Shown one piece after another: positions 38,466-50,978 of a DNA stretch of 64,000 nt. How positions within the stretch are numbered: the stretch's first letter is position 1; the number at the start of each line of letters is the position of its first letter. The translations under genes and the position numbers were made by a program. This DNA comes from Agriotes lineatus. Taxonomy: Eukaryota; Arthropoda; Insecta; Coleoptera; Elateridae. Under the pieces are notes generated by a model that searched no databases, was not told the origin of the DNA, and saw only the letters and a program-made list of their open reading frames with translations. Location of the stretch: the NCBI GenBank assembly GCA_940337035.1, contig CALNHX010002282.1:121315-185314 (forward strand). The letters are read 5' to 3'.

Positions 38466-39281
38466 GTGCAAAAAAATAAAAAATCTATGATCGTTTCTAC
38501 TATCGAAATGATACCGGAAAAGTCTCAGGTCGTCCGTCAGATCGTTTACAGGCTGTAGTATGCCATTTTCTCTAATTCTAAACCATTTGGTGCCATTCTG
38601 ATGCATTTGAAGATAGTTTATAGTTGTTTCTGTACAGTCTTTGGCATTCTGAAATTACTGTGTATTAATTATAATAAGTTACATACTGCTAGTAGCATTC
38701 TGAGGCTATTAAGCAGTCGCCCTCAGACACCGAAATAGTGCTAAAAAATAAAAAATCTAAGATCGTTTCTACTATCGAAATGATACCGGAAAAGTCTCAG
38801 GTCGTCCGTCAGAGCGTTTACAGGCTCTAGTATGCCATTTTCTCTAATTCTAAACCATTAGGTGCCATTCCGATGCATTTAAAGATAGTTTATAGTTGTT
38901 TCTGTACAGTCTTTGGCATTCTGAAATTACTGTGTATTAATTATAATATGTTACATACTGCTAGTAGCATTCTGAGGCTATTAAGCAGTCGCCCTCAGAC
39001 ACCGAAATAGTGCTAAAAAATAAAAAATCTAAGATCGTTTCTACTATCGAAATGATACCGGAAAAGTCTCAGGTCGTCTGTCAGAGCGTTTACAGGCTCT
39101 AGCATGCAATTTTCTCTAATTCTAAACCATTAGGTGCCATTCCGATGCATATAAAGATAGTTTATAGTTGTTTCTGTACAGTCTTTGGCATTCTGAAATT
39201 ACTGTGTATTAATTATAATATGTTACATACTGCTAGTAGCATTCTGAGGCTATTAAGCAGTCGCCCTCAGACACCAAAATA
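38466..39281 (+). repeat. Trimer higher-order unit, copy 1
   Basis: Three monomers: one with CAGATCG, CTGTAGTATGCC and ATAATAAGTTAC; one with CTCTAGTATGCC; and one with GTCTGTCAG, CATGCAATTTTC and GCATATAAAG. This copy begins with a GTGCAAAA linker, TCTATGATCG and ATTCTGATGC, which the other copies lack. Confidence 0.75.
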
Positions 39282-40097
39282 GTGCTAAAAAATAAAAAAT
39301 CTAAGATCGTTTCTACTATCGAAATGATACCGGAAAAGTCTCAGGTCGTCCGTCAGATCGTTTACAGGCTGTAGTATGCCATTTTCTCTAATTCTAAACC
39401 ATTTGGTGCCATTCCGATGCATTTGAAGATAGTTTATAGTTGTTTCTGTACAGTCTTTGGCATTCTGAAATTACTGTGTATTAATTATAATAAGTTACAT
39501 ACTGCTAGTAGCATTCTGAGGCTATTAAGCAGTCGCCCTCAGACACCGAAATAGTGCTAAAAAATAAAAAATCTAAGATCGTTTCTACTATCGAAATGAT
39601 ACCGGAAAAGTCTCAGGTCGTCCGTCAGAGCGTTTACAGGCTCTAGTATGCCATTTTCTCTAATTCTAAACCATTAGGTGCCATTCCGATGCATTTAAAG
39701 ATAGTTTATAGTTGTTTCTGTACAGTCTTTGGCATTCTGAAATTACTGTGTATTAATTATAATATGTTACATACTGCTAGTAGCATTCTGAGGCTATTAA
39801 GCAGTCGCCCTCAGACACCGAAATAGTGCTAAAAAATAAAAAATCTAAGATCGTTTCTACTATCGAAATGATACCGGAAAAGTCTCAGGTCGTCTGTCAG
39901 AGCGTTTACAGGCTCTAGCATGCAATTTTCTCTAATTCTAAACCATTAGGTGCCATTCCGATGCATATAAAGATAGTTTATAGTTGTTTCTGTACAGTCT
40001 TTGGCATTCTGAAATTACTGTGTATTAATGATAATATGTTACATACTGCTAGTAGCATTCTGAGGCTATTAAGCAGTCGCCCTCAGACACCGAAATA
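39282..40097 (+). repeat. Trimer higher-order unit, copy 2
   Basis: It follows copy 1 directly with a period of 816 bp. The third monomer has gained TTAATGATAAT in place of TTAATTATAAT, a change shared with the later copies. Confidence 0.78.
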
Positions 40098-40913
40098 GTG
40101 CTAAAAAATAAAAAATCTAAGATCGTTTCTACTATCGAAATGATACCGGAAGAGTCTCAGGTCGTCCGTCAGATCGTTTACAGGCTGTAGTATGCCATTT
40201 TCTCTAATTCTAAACCATTTGGTGCCATTCCGATGCATTTGAAGATAGTTTATAGTTGTTTCTGTACAGTCTTTGGCATTCTGAAATTACTGTGTATTAA
40301 TTATAATATGTTACATACTGCTAGTAGCATTCTGAGGCTATTAAGCAGTCGCCCTCAGACACCGAAATAGTGCTAAAAAATAAAAAATCTAAGATCGTTT
40401 CTACTATCGAAATGATACCGGAAAAGTCTCAGGTCGTCCGTCAGAGCGTTTACAGGCTCTAGCATGCCATTTTCTCTAATTCTAAACTATTAGGTGCCAT
40501 TCCAATGCATTTAAAGATAGTTTATAGTTGTTTCTGTACAGTCTTTGGCATTCTGAAATTACTTTGTGTTAATTATAATATGTTACATACTGCTAGTAGC
40601 ATTCTGAGGCTATTAAGCAGTCGCCCTCAGACACCGAAATAGTGCAAAAAAATAAAAAATCTAAGATCGTTTCTACTATCGAAATGATACCGGAAAAGCC
40701 TCAGGTCGTCCGTCAGAGCGTTTACAGGCTCTAGCATGCCATTTTCTCTAATTCTAAACCATTAGGTGCCATTCCGATGCTTTTAAAGATAGTTTATAGT
40801 TGTTTCTGTACAGTCTTTGGCATTTTGAAATTACTGTGTATTAATTATAATATGTTACATACTGCTAGTAGCATTCTGAGGCTATTAAGCAGTCGCCCTC
40901 AGACACCAAAATA

Positions 40914-41729
40914 GTGCTAAAAAATAAAAAATCTAAGATCGTTTCTACTATCGAAATGATACCGGAAAAGTCTCAGGTCGTCCGTCAGATCGTTTACAGG
41001 CTGTAGTATGCCATTTTCTCTAATTCTAAACCATTTGGTGCCATTCCGATGCATTTGAAGATAGTTTATAGTTGTTTCTGTACAGTCTTTGGCATTCTGA
41101 AATTACTGTGTATTAATTATAATAAGTTACATACTGCTAGTAGCATTCTGAGGCTATTAAGCAGTCGCCCTCAGACACCGAAATAGTGCTAAAAAATAAA
41201 AAATCTAAGATCGTTTCTACTATCGAAATGATACCGGAAAAGTCTCAGGTCGTCCGTCAGAGCGTTTACAGGCTCTAGTATGCCATTTTCTCTAATTCTA
41301 AACCATTAGGTGCCATTCCGATGCATTTAAAGATAGTTTATAGTTGTTTCTGTACAGTCTTTGGCATTCTGAAATTACTGTGTATTAATTATAATATGTT
41401 ACATACTGCTAGTAGCATTCTGAGGCTATTAAGCAGTCGCCCTCAGACACCGAAATAGTGCTAAAAAATAAAAAATCTAAGATCGTTTCTACTATCGAAA
41501 TGATACCGGAAAAGTCTCAGGTCGTCTGTCAGAGCGTTTACAGGCTCTAGCATGCAATTTTCTCTAATTCTAAACCATTAGGTGCCATTCCGATGCATAT
41601 AAAGATAGTTTATAGTTGTTTCTGTACAGTCTTTGGCATTCTGAAATTACTGTGTATTAATGATAATATGTTACATACTGCTAGTAGCATTCTGAGGCTA
41701 TTAAGCAGTCGCCCTCAGACACCGAAATA
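40914..41729 (+). repeat. Trimer higher-order unit, copy 3
   Basis: This is the same trimer, 1632 bp after copy 2. It is separated from copy 2 by three units of other types (40098, 40370 and 40642) and followed by a two-unit version (41730 and 42002) that lacks the middle monomer. All carry the TTAATGATAAT form. Confidence 0.78.
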
Positions 41730-42001
41730 GTGCTAAAAAATAAAAAATCTAAGATCGTTTCTACTATCGAAATGATACCGGAAAAGTCTCAGGTCGTCCG
41801 TCAGATCGTTTACAGGCTGTAGTATGCCATTTTCTCTAATTCTAAACCATTTGGTGCCATTCCGATGCATTTGAAGATAGTTTATAGTTGTTTCTGTACA
41901 GTCTTTGGCATTCTGAAATTACTGTGTATTAATTATAATATGTTACATACTGCTAGTAGCATTCTGAGGCTATTAAGCAGTCGCCCTCAGACACCGAAAT
42001 A

Positions 42002-44090
42002 GTGCTAAAAAATAAAAAATCTAAGATCGTTTCTACTATCGAAATGATACCGGAAAAGTCTCAGGTCGTCTGTCAGAGCGTTTACAGGCTCTAGCATGCA
42101 ATTTTCTCTAATTCTAAACCATTAGGTGCCATTCCGATGCATATAAAGATAGTTTATAGTTGTTTCTGTACAGTCTTTGGCATTCTGAAATTACTGTGTA
42201 TTAATGATAATATGTTACATACTGCTAGTAGCATTCTGAGGCTATTAAGCAGTCGCCCTCAGACACCGAAATAGTGCTAAAAAATAAAAAATCTAAGATC
42301 GTTTCTACTATCGAAATGATACCGGAAAAGTCTCAGGTCGTCCGTCAGAGCGTTTACAGGCTCTAGCATGCCATTTTCTCTAATTCTAAACCATTAGGTG
42401 CCATTCCGATGCATTTAAAGATAGTTAATAGTTGTTTCTGTACAGTCTTTGGCATTCTGAAATTACTGTGTATTAATTATAATATGTTACATACTGCTAG
42501 TAGCATTCTGAGGCTATTAAGCAGGCTCCCTCAGACACCGAAATAGTGCTAAAAAATAAAAAATCTAAGATCGTTTCTACTATCGAAATGATACCGAAAA
42601 AGTCTCAGGTCGTCCGTCAGAGCGTTTACAGGCTCTAGTATGCCATTTTCTCTAATTCTAAACCATTAGGTGCCATTCCGATGCATTTAAAGATAGTTTA
42701 TAGTTGTTTCTGTACAGTCTTTGGCATTCTGAAATTACTGTGTATTAATTATAATATGTTACATACTGCTAGTAGCATTCTGAGGCTATTAAGCAGTCGC
42801 CCTCAGACACCGAAATAGTGCTAAAAAATAAAAATTCTAAGATCGTTTCTACTATCGAAATGATACCGGAAAAGTCTCAGGTCGTCCGTCAGAGCGTTTA
42901 CAGGCTCTAGCATGCCATTTTCTCTAATTCTAAACCATTAGGTGCCATTCCGATGCATTTAAAGATAGTTTATAGTTGTTTCTGTACATTCTTTGGCATT
43001 CTGAAATTACTGTGTATTAATTATAATATGTTACATACTGCTAGTAGCATTCTGAGGCTATTAAGCAGTCGCCCTCAGACACCGAAATAGTGCAAAAAAA
43101 TAAAAAATCTAAGATCGTTTCTACTATCGAAATGATACCGGAAAAGTCTCAGGTCGTCCGTCAGAGCGTTTACAGGCTCTAGCATGCCATTTTCTCTAAT
43201 TCTAAACTATTAGGTGCCATTCCGATGCATTTAAAGATAGTTTATAGTTGTTTCTGTACAGTCTTTGGCATTCTGAAATTACTTTGTGTTAATTATAATA
43301 TGTTACATACTGCTAGTAGCATTCTGAGGCTATTAAGCAGTCGCCCTCAGACACCGAAATAGTGCAAAAAAATAAAAAATCTAAGATCGTTTCTACTATC
43401 GAAATGATACCGGAAAAGTCTCAGGTCGTCCGTCAGAGCGTTTACAGGCTCTAGCATGCCATTTTCTCTAATTCTAAACCATTAGGTGCCATTCCGATGC
43501 ATTTAAAGATAGTTTATAGTTGTTTCTGTACAGTCTTTGGCATTCTGAAATTACTGTGTATTAATTATAATATGTTACATACTGCTAGTAGCATTCTGAG
43601 GCTATTAAGCAGTCGCCCTCAGACACCGAAATAGTGCAAAAAAAATTAAAATCTAAGATCGTTTCTACTATCGAAATGATACCGGAAAAGTCTCAGGTCG
43701 TCCGTCAGAGCGTTTACATGCTCTGGCATGCCATTTTCTCTAATTCTAAACCATTAGGTGCCATTCCGATGCATTTAAAGATAGTTTATAGTTGTTTCTG
43801 TACAGTCTTTGGCATTCTGAAATTACTGTGTATTAATTATAATATGTTACATACTGCTAGTAGCATTCTGAGGCTATTAAGCAGTCGCCCTCAGACACCG
43901 AAATAGTGCTAAAAAATAAAAAATCTAAGATCGTTTCTACTATCGAAATGATACCGGAAAAGTCTCAGGTCGTCCGTCAGAGCGTTTACAGGCTCTAGCA
44001 TGCCATTTTCTCTAATTCTAAACTATTAGGTGCCATTCCAATGCATTTAAAGATAGTTTATAGTTGTTTCTGTACAGTCTTTGGCATTCT
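42002..44090 (+). repeat. Seven-monomer higher-order block, copy 1
   Basis: Units in order: GCATATAAAG with TTAATGATAAT; GTTAATAGTTG with CAGGCTCCCTC tail (42274); ACCGAAAAAGTC with CTAGTATGCC (42546); AAAAATTCTAAG with TGTACATTC (42818); GTGCAAAA with CTTTGTGTT; GTGCAAAA plain; GTGCAAAAAAAATT with CATGCTCTGGCATGCC (43634); then the first part of an ATTCCAATGC unit. The same order follows at 47442, exactly 5440 bp (20 monomers) later. A single relative of the 43634 unit also lies 5440 bp upstream at 38194. Confidence 0.83.
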
Positions 44091-44437
44091 GAAATTACTG
44101 TGTATTAATTATAATATGTTACATACTGCTAGTAGCATTCTGAGGCTATTAAGCAGTCGCCCTCAGACACCGAAATAGTGCTAAAAAATAAAAAATCTAA
44201 GATCGTTTCTACTATCGAAATGATACCGGAAAAGTCTCAGGTCGTCCGTCAGAGCCTTTACAGGCTCTAGCATGCCATTTTCTCTAATTCTAAACCATTA
44301 GGTGCCATTCCGATGCATTTAAAGATAGTTTATAGTTGTTTCTGTACAGTCTTTGGCATTCTGAAATTACTGTGTATTAATTATAATATGTTACATACTG
44401 CTAGTAGCATTCTGAGGCTATTAAGCAGTCGCCCTCA

Positions 44438-45265
44438 GGCACCGAAATAGTGCTAAAAAATAAAAAATCTAAGATCGTTTCTACTATCGAAATGATACCG
44501 GAAAAGTCTCAGGTCGTCCGTCAGAGCGTTTACAGGCTCTAGTATGCCATTTTCTCTCATTCTAAACCATTAGGTGCCATTCCGATGCATTTAAAGATAG
44601 TTTATAGTTGTTTCTGTACAGTCTTTGGCATTCTGAAATTACTGTGTATTAATTATAATATGTTACATACTGCTAGTAGCATTCTGAGGCTATTAAGCAG
44701 TCGCCCTCAGACAACGAAATAGTGCTAAAAAATAAAAAATCTAAGATCGTTTCTACTATCGAAATGATACCGGAAAAGTCTCAGGTCGTCCGTCAGGGCG
44801 TTTACAGGCTCTAGCATGCCATTTTCTCTAATTCTAAACCATTAGGTGCCATTCCGATGCATTTAAAGATAGTTTATAGTTGTTTCTGTACAGTCTTTGG
44901 CATTCTGAAATTACTGTGTATTAATTATAATATGTTACATACTGCTAGTAGCATTCTGAGGCTATTAAGCAGTCGCCCTCAGACACCGAAATAGTGCTAA
45001 AAAATAAAAAATCTAAGATCGTTTCTACTATCGAAATGATACCGGAAAAGTCTCAGGTCGTCCGTCAGAGCGTTTACAGGCTCTAGCATGCCATTTTCTC
45101 TAATTCTAAACCATTAGGTGCCATTCCGATGCATTTAAAGATAGTTTATAGTTGTTTCTGTACAGTCTTTGGCATGCTGAAATTACTGTGTATTAATTAT
45201 AATATGTTACATACTGCTGGTAGCATTCTGAGGCTATTAAGCAGTCGCCCTCAGACACCGAAATA
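44438..45265 (+). repeat. Shortened third version of the eight-monomer block
   Basis: The run CAGGCACCG tail, TTCTCTCATTC unit with ACAACG tail (44450), CAGGGCG unit (44722), then a unit ending CTGCTGGTAGC (44994) repeats the order in copy B. The plain unit, the CAGATTG unit and the final unit are condensed into one. The unit at 44994 therefore looks like a fusion of the equivalents of 35473 and 36017. Confidence 0.7.
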
Positions 45266-46625
45266 GTGCTAAAAAATAAAAAATCTAAGATCGTTTCTAC
45301 TATCGAAATGATACCGGAAAAGTCTCAGGTCGTCCGTCAGAGCGTTTACAGGCTCTAGTATGCCATTTTCTCTAATTCTAAACCATTAGGTGCCATTCCG
45401 ATGCATTTAAAGATAGTTTATAGTTGTTTCTGTACAGTCTTTGGCATTCTGAAATTACTGTGTATTAATTATAATATGTTACATACAGCTAGTAGCATTC
45501 TGAGGCTATTAAGCAGTCGCCCTCAGACACCGAAATAGTGCTAAAAAATAAAAAATCTAAGATCGTTTCTACTATCGAAATGATACCGGAAAAGTCTCAG
45601 GTCGTCTGTCAGAGCGTTTACAGGCTCTAGCATGCAATTTTCTCTAATTCTAAACCATTAGGTGCCATTCCGATGCATTTAAAGATAGTTTATAGTTGTT
45701 TCTGTACAGTCTTTGGCATTCTGAAATTACTGTGTATTAATGTTAATATGTTACATACTGCTAGTAGCATTCTGAGGCTATTAAGCAGTCGCCCTCAGAC
45801 ACCGAAATAGTGCTAAAAAATAAAAAATCTAAGATCGTTTCTACTATCGAAATGATACCGGAAAAGTCTCAGGTCGTCCGTCAGAGCGTTTACAGGCTCT
45901 AGCATGCCATTTTCTCTAATTCTAAACCATTAGGTGCCATTCCGATGCATTTAAAGATAGTTTATAGTTGTTTCTGTACAGTCTTTGGCATTCTGAAATT
46001 ACTGTGTATTAATTATAATATGTTACATACTGCCAGTAGCATTCTGAGGCTATTAAGCAGGCTCCCTCAGACACCGAAATAGTGCTAAAAAATAAAAAAT
46101 CTAAGATCGTTTCTACTATCGAAATGATACCGGAAAAGTCTCAGGTCGTCCGTCAGAGCGTTTACAGGCTCTAGCATGCCATTTCCTCTAATTCTAAACC
46201 ATTAGGTGCCATTCCGATGCATTTAAAGATAGTTTATAGTTGTTTCTGTACATTCTTTGGCATTCTGAAATTACTGTGTATTAATTGTAATATGTTACAT
46301 ACTGCTAGTAGCATTCTGAGGCTATTAAGCAGTCGCCCTCAGACACCGAAATAGTGCAAAAAAATAAAAAATCTAAGATCGTTTCTACTATCGAAATGAT
46401 ACCGGAAAAGTCTCAGGTCGTCCGTCAGAGCGTTTACAGGCTCTAGCATGCTATTTTCTCTAATTCTAAACTATTAGGTGCCATTCCGATGCATTTAAAG
46501 ATAGTTTATAGTTGTTTCTGTACAGTCTTTGGCATTCTGAAATTACTTTGTGTTAATTATAATATGTTACATACTGCTAGTAGCATTCTGAGGCTATTAA
46601 GCAGTCGCCCTCAGACACCGAAATA
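45266..46625 (+). repeat. Five-monomer higher-order block, copy 2
   Basis: This is the partner of 36562-37921. It adds CTGCCAGTAGC near 46031. Downstream agreement ends after the CATGCTATTTTC unit: here one such unit is present, while at 37650 and 37922 there are two. Confidence 0.82.
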
Positions 46626-47441
46626 GTGCAAAAAAATAAAAAATCTAAGATCGTTTCTACTATCGAAATGATACCGGAAAAGTCTCAGGTCGTCCGTCAG
46701 AGCGTTTACAGGCTCTAGCATGCCATTTTCTCTAATTCTAAACCATTAGGTGCCATTCCGATGCATTTAAAGATAGTTTATAGTTGTTTCTGTACAGTCT
46801 TTGGCATTCTGAAATTACTGTGTATTAATTATAATATGTTACATACTGCTAGTAGCATTCTGAGGCTATTAAGCAGTCGCCCTCAGACACCGAAATAGTG
46901 CAAAAAAATAAAAAATCTAAGATCTTTTCTACCTTCGAAATGATACCGGAAAAGTCTCAGGTCGTCCGTCAGAGCGTTTACAGGCTCTAGCATGCCATTT
47001 TCTCTAATTCTAAACTATTAGGTGCCATTCCAATGCATTTAAAGATAGTTTATAGTTGTTTCTGTACAGTCTTTGGCATTCTGAAATTACTTTGTGTTAA
47101 TTATAATATGTTACATACTGCTAGTAGCATTCTGAGGCTATTAAGCAGTCGCCCTCAGACACCGAAATAGTGCAAAAAAATAAAAAATCTAAGATCGTTT
47201 CTACTATCGAAATGATACCGGAAAAGTCTCAGGTCGTCCGTCAGAGCGTTTACAGGCTCTAGCATGCCATTTTCTCTAATTCTAAACCATTAGGTGCCAT
47301 TCCGATGCTTTTAAAGATAGTTTATAGTTGTTTCTGTACAGTCTTTGGCATTTTGAAATTACTGTGTATTAATTATAATATGTTACATACTGCTAGTAGC
47401 ATTCTGAGGCTGTTAAGCAGTCGCCCTCAGACACCGAAATA

Positions 47442-49530
47442 GTGCTAAAAAATAAAAAATCTAAGATCGTTTCTACTATCGAAATGATACCGGAAAAGTC
47501 TCAGGTCGTCTGTCAGAGCGTTTACAGGCTCTAGCATGCAATTTTCTCTAATTCTAAACCATTAGGTGCCATTCCGATGCATATAAAGATAGTTTATAGT
47601 TGTTTCTGTACAGTCTTTGGCATTCTGAAATTACTGTGTATTAATGATAATATGTTACATACTGCTAGTAGCATTCTGAGGCTATTAAGCAGTCGCCCTC
47701 AGACACCGAAATAGTGCTAAAAAATAAAAAATCTAAGATCGTTTCTACTATCGAAATGATACCGGAAAAGTCTCAGGTCGTCCGTCAGAGCGTTTACAGG
47801 CTCTAGCATGGCATTTTCTCTAATTCTAAACCATTAGGTGCCATTCCGATGCATTTAAAGATAGTTAATAGTTGTTTCTGTACAGTCTTTGGCATTCTGA
47901 AATTACTGTGTATTAATTATAATATGTTACATACTGCTAGTAGCATTCTGAGGCTATTAAGCAGGCTCCCTCAGACACCGAAATAGTGCTAAAAAATAAA
48001 AAATCTAAGATCGTTTCTACTATCGAAATGATACCGAAAAAGTCTCAGGTCGTCCGTCAGAGCGTTTACAGGCTCTAGTATGCCATTTTCTCTAATTCTA
48101 AACCATTAGGTGCCATTCCGATGCATTTAAAGATAGTTTATAGTTGTTTCTGTACAGTCTTTGGCATTCTGAAATTACTGTGTATTAATTATAATATGTT
48201 ACATACTGCTAGTAGCATTCTGAGGCTATTAAGCAGTCGCCCTCAGACACCGAAATAGTGCTAAAAAATAAAAATTCTAAGATCGTTTCTACTATCGAAA
48301 TGATACCGGAAAAGTCTCAGGTCGTCCGTCAGAGCGTTTACAGGCTCTAGCACGCCATTTTCTCTAATTCTAAACCATTAGGTGCCATTCCGATGCATTT
48401 AAAGATAGTTTATAGTTGTTTCTGTACATTCTTTGGCATTCTGAAATTACTGTGTATTAATTATAATATGTTACATACTGCTAGTAGCATTCTGAGGCTA
48501 TTAAGCAGTCGCCCTCAGACACCGAAATAGTGCAAAAAAATAAAAAATCTAAGATCGTTTCTACTATCGAAATGATACCGGAAAAGTCTCAGGTCGTCCG
48601 TCAGAGCGTTTACAGGCTCTAGCATGCCATTTTCTCTAATTCTAAACTATTAGGTGCCATTCCGATGCATTTAAAGATAGTTTATAGTTGCTTCTGTACA
48701 GTCTTTGGCATTCTGAAATTACTTTGTGTTAATTATAATATGTTACATACTGCTAGTAGCATTCTGAGGCTATTAAGCAGTCGCCCTCAGACACCGAAAT
48801 AGTGCAAAAAAATAAAAAATCTAAGATCGTTTCTACTATCGAAATGATACCGGAAAAGTCTCAGGTCGTCCGTCAGAGCGTTTACAGGCTCTAGCATGCC
48901 ATTTTCTCTAATTCTAAACCATTAGGTGCCATTCCGATGCATTTAAAGATAGTTTATAGTTGTTTCTGTACAGTCTTTGGCATTCTGAAATTACTGTGTA
49001 TTAATTATAATATGTTACATACTGCTAGTAGCATTCTGAGGCTATTAAGCAGTCGCCCTCAGACACCGAAATAGTGCAAAAAAAATTAAAATCTAAGATC
49101 GTTTCTACTATCGAAATGATACCGGAAAAGTCTCAGGTCGTCCGTCAGAGCGTTTACATGCTCTGGCATGCCATTTTCTCTAATTCTAAACCATAAGGTG
49201 CCATTCCGATGCATTTAAAGATAGTTTATAGTTGTTTCTGTACAGTCTTTGGCATTCTGAAATTACTGTGTATTAATTATAATATGTTACATACTGCTAG
49301 TAGCATTCTGAGGCTATTAAGCAGTCGCCCTCAGACACCGAAATAGTGCTAAAAAATAAAAAATCTAAGATCGTTTCTACTATCGAAATAATACCGGAAA
49401 AGTCTCAGGTCGTCCGTCAGAGCGTTTACAGGCTCTAGCATGCCATTTTCTCTAATTCTAAACTATTAGGTGCCATTCCAATGCATTTAAAGATAGTTTA
49501 TAGTTGTTTCTGTACAGTCTTTGGCATTCT
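47442..49530 (+). repeat. Seven-monomer higher-order block, copy 2
   Basis: This is the partner of 42002-44090. Its own changes are CATGGCATTTTC, CACGCCATTT, GTTGCTTCTG, CCATAAGG and GAAATAATACC. The last two are inherited by the higher-order units to the right, so this copy is the likely parent of the 49-55 kb expansion. Confidence 0.83.
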
Positions 49531-50978
49531 GAAATTACTTTGTGTTAATTATAATATGTTACATACTGCTAGTAGCATTCTGAGGCTATTAAGCAGTCGC
49601 CCTCAGACACCGAAATAGTGCAAAAAAATAAAAAATCTAAGATCGTTTCTACTATCGAAATGATACCGGAAAAGTCTCAGGTCGTCCGTCAGAGCGTTTA
49701 CAGGCTCTAGCATGCCATTTTCTCTAATTCTAAACCATTAGGTGCCATTCCGATGCTTTTAAAGATAGTTTATAGTTGTTTCTGTACAGTCTTTGGCATT
49801 TTGAAATTACTGTGTATTAATTATAATATGTTACATACTGCTAGTAGCATTCTGAGGCTATTAAGCAGTCGCCCTCAGACACCGAAATAGTGCTAAAAAA
49901 TTTAAAAATCTAAGATCGTTTCTACTATCGAAATGATACCGGAAAAGTCTCAGGTCGTCCGTCAGAGCGTTTACAGGCTCTAGCATGCCATTTTCTCTAA
50001 TTCTAAACTATTAGGTGCCATTCCGATGCATTTAAAGATAGTTTATAGTTGTTTCTGTACAGTCTTTGGCATTCTGAAATTACCTTGTGTTAATTATAAT
50101 ATGTTACATACTGCTAGTAGCATTCTGAGGCTATTAAGCAGTCGCCCTCAGACACCGAAATAGTGCTAAAAAATAAAAAATCTAAGATCGTTTCTACTAT
50201 CGAAATGATACCGGAAAAGTCTCAGGTCGTCCGTCAGAGCGTTTACAGGCTCTAGCATGCCATTTTCTCTAATTCTAAACCATTAGGTGCCATTCCGATG
50301 AATTTGAAGATAGTTTATAGGTGTTTCTGTACAGTCTTTGGCATTCTGAAATTACTCTGTATTAATTATAATATGTTACATACTGCTAGTAGCATTCTGA
50401 GGCTATTAAGCAGTCGCCCTCAGACACCGAAATAGTGCTAAAAAATAAAAAATCTAAGATCGTTTCTACTATCGAAATGATACCGGAAAAGTCTCAGGTC
50501 GTCCGTCAGAGCGTTTACATGCTCTAGCATGCCATTTTCTCTAATTCTAAACCATTAGGTGCCATCCCGATGCATTTAAAGATAGTTTATAGTTGTTTCT
50601 GTACAGTCTTGGGCATTCTGATATTACTGTGTATTAATTATAATATGTTACATACTGCTAGTAGCATTCTGAGGCTATTAAGCAGTCGCCCTCAGACACC
50701 GAAATAGTGCTAAAAAATAAAAAATCTAAGATCGTTTCTACTATCGAAATGATACCGGAAAAGTCTCAGGTCGTCCGTCAGATCGTTTACAGGCTGCAGT
50801 ATGCCATTTTCTCTAATTCTAAACCATTTGGTGCCATTCCGATGCATTTGAAGATAGTTTATAGTTGTTTCTGTACAGTCTTTGGCATTCTGAAATTACT
50901 GTGTATTAATTATAATATGTTACATACTGCTAGTAGCATTCTGAGGCTATTAAGCAGTCGCCCTCAGACACCGAAATA
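49074..50978 (+). repeat. Higher-order unit 1 of 3 (7 monomers, 1905 bp)
   Basis: Call the monomers A to H. A (49074) has GTGCAAAAAAAATT and CCATAAGG; B has GAAATAATACC, CCAATGC and CTTTGTGTT; C has GCTTTTAAAG and CATTTTGAAATT; D has a linker one base longer and TTACCTTGTGTT. Next comes a fusion of E and F (50163), whose left part is E-like and right part F-like (GATGAATTTGAAG, ATAGGTGTTTC, TTACTCTGTA). Then come G (CATGCTCTAG, CTGATATT) and H (CTGCAGTATGCC). One 272-bp length is missing between E and F. Confidence 0.88.
50794..50799. other. CTGCAG site tagging monomer type H
   Basis: The substitution CTGTAG to CTGCAG creates a PstI-type site seen only in H monomers: here and near 52971, 53243 and 55148. 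It also replaces the usual in-frame TAG by CAG, which is why exactly these units show a 90-residue open frame. The expected spacings are 2177, 272 and 1905 bp. Confidence 0.8.
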
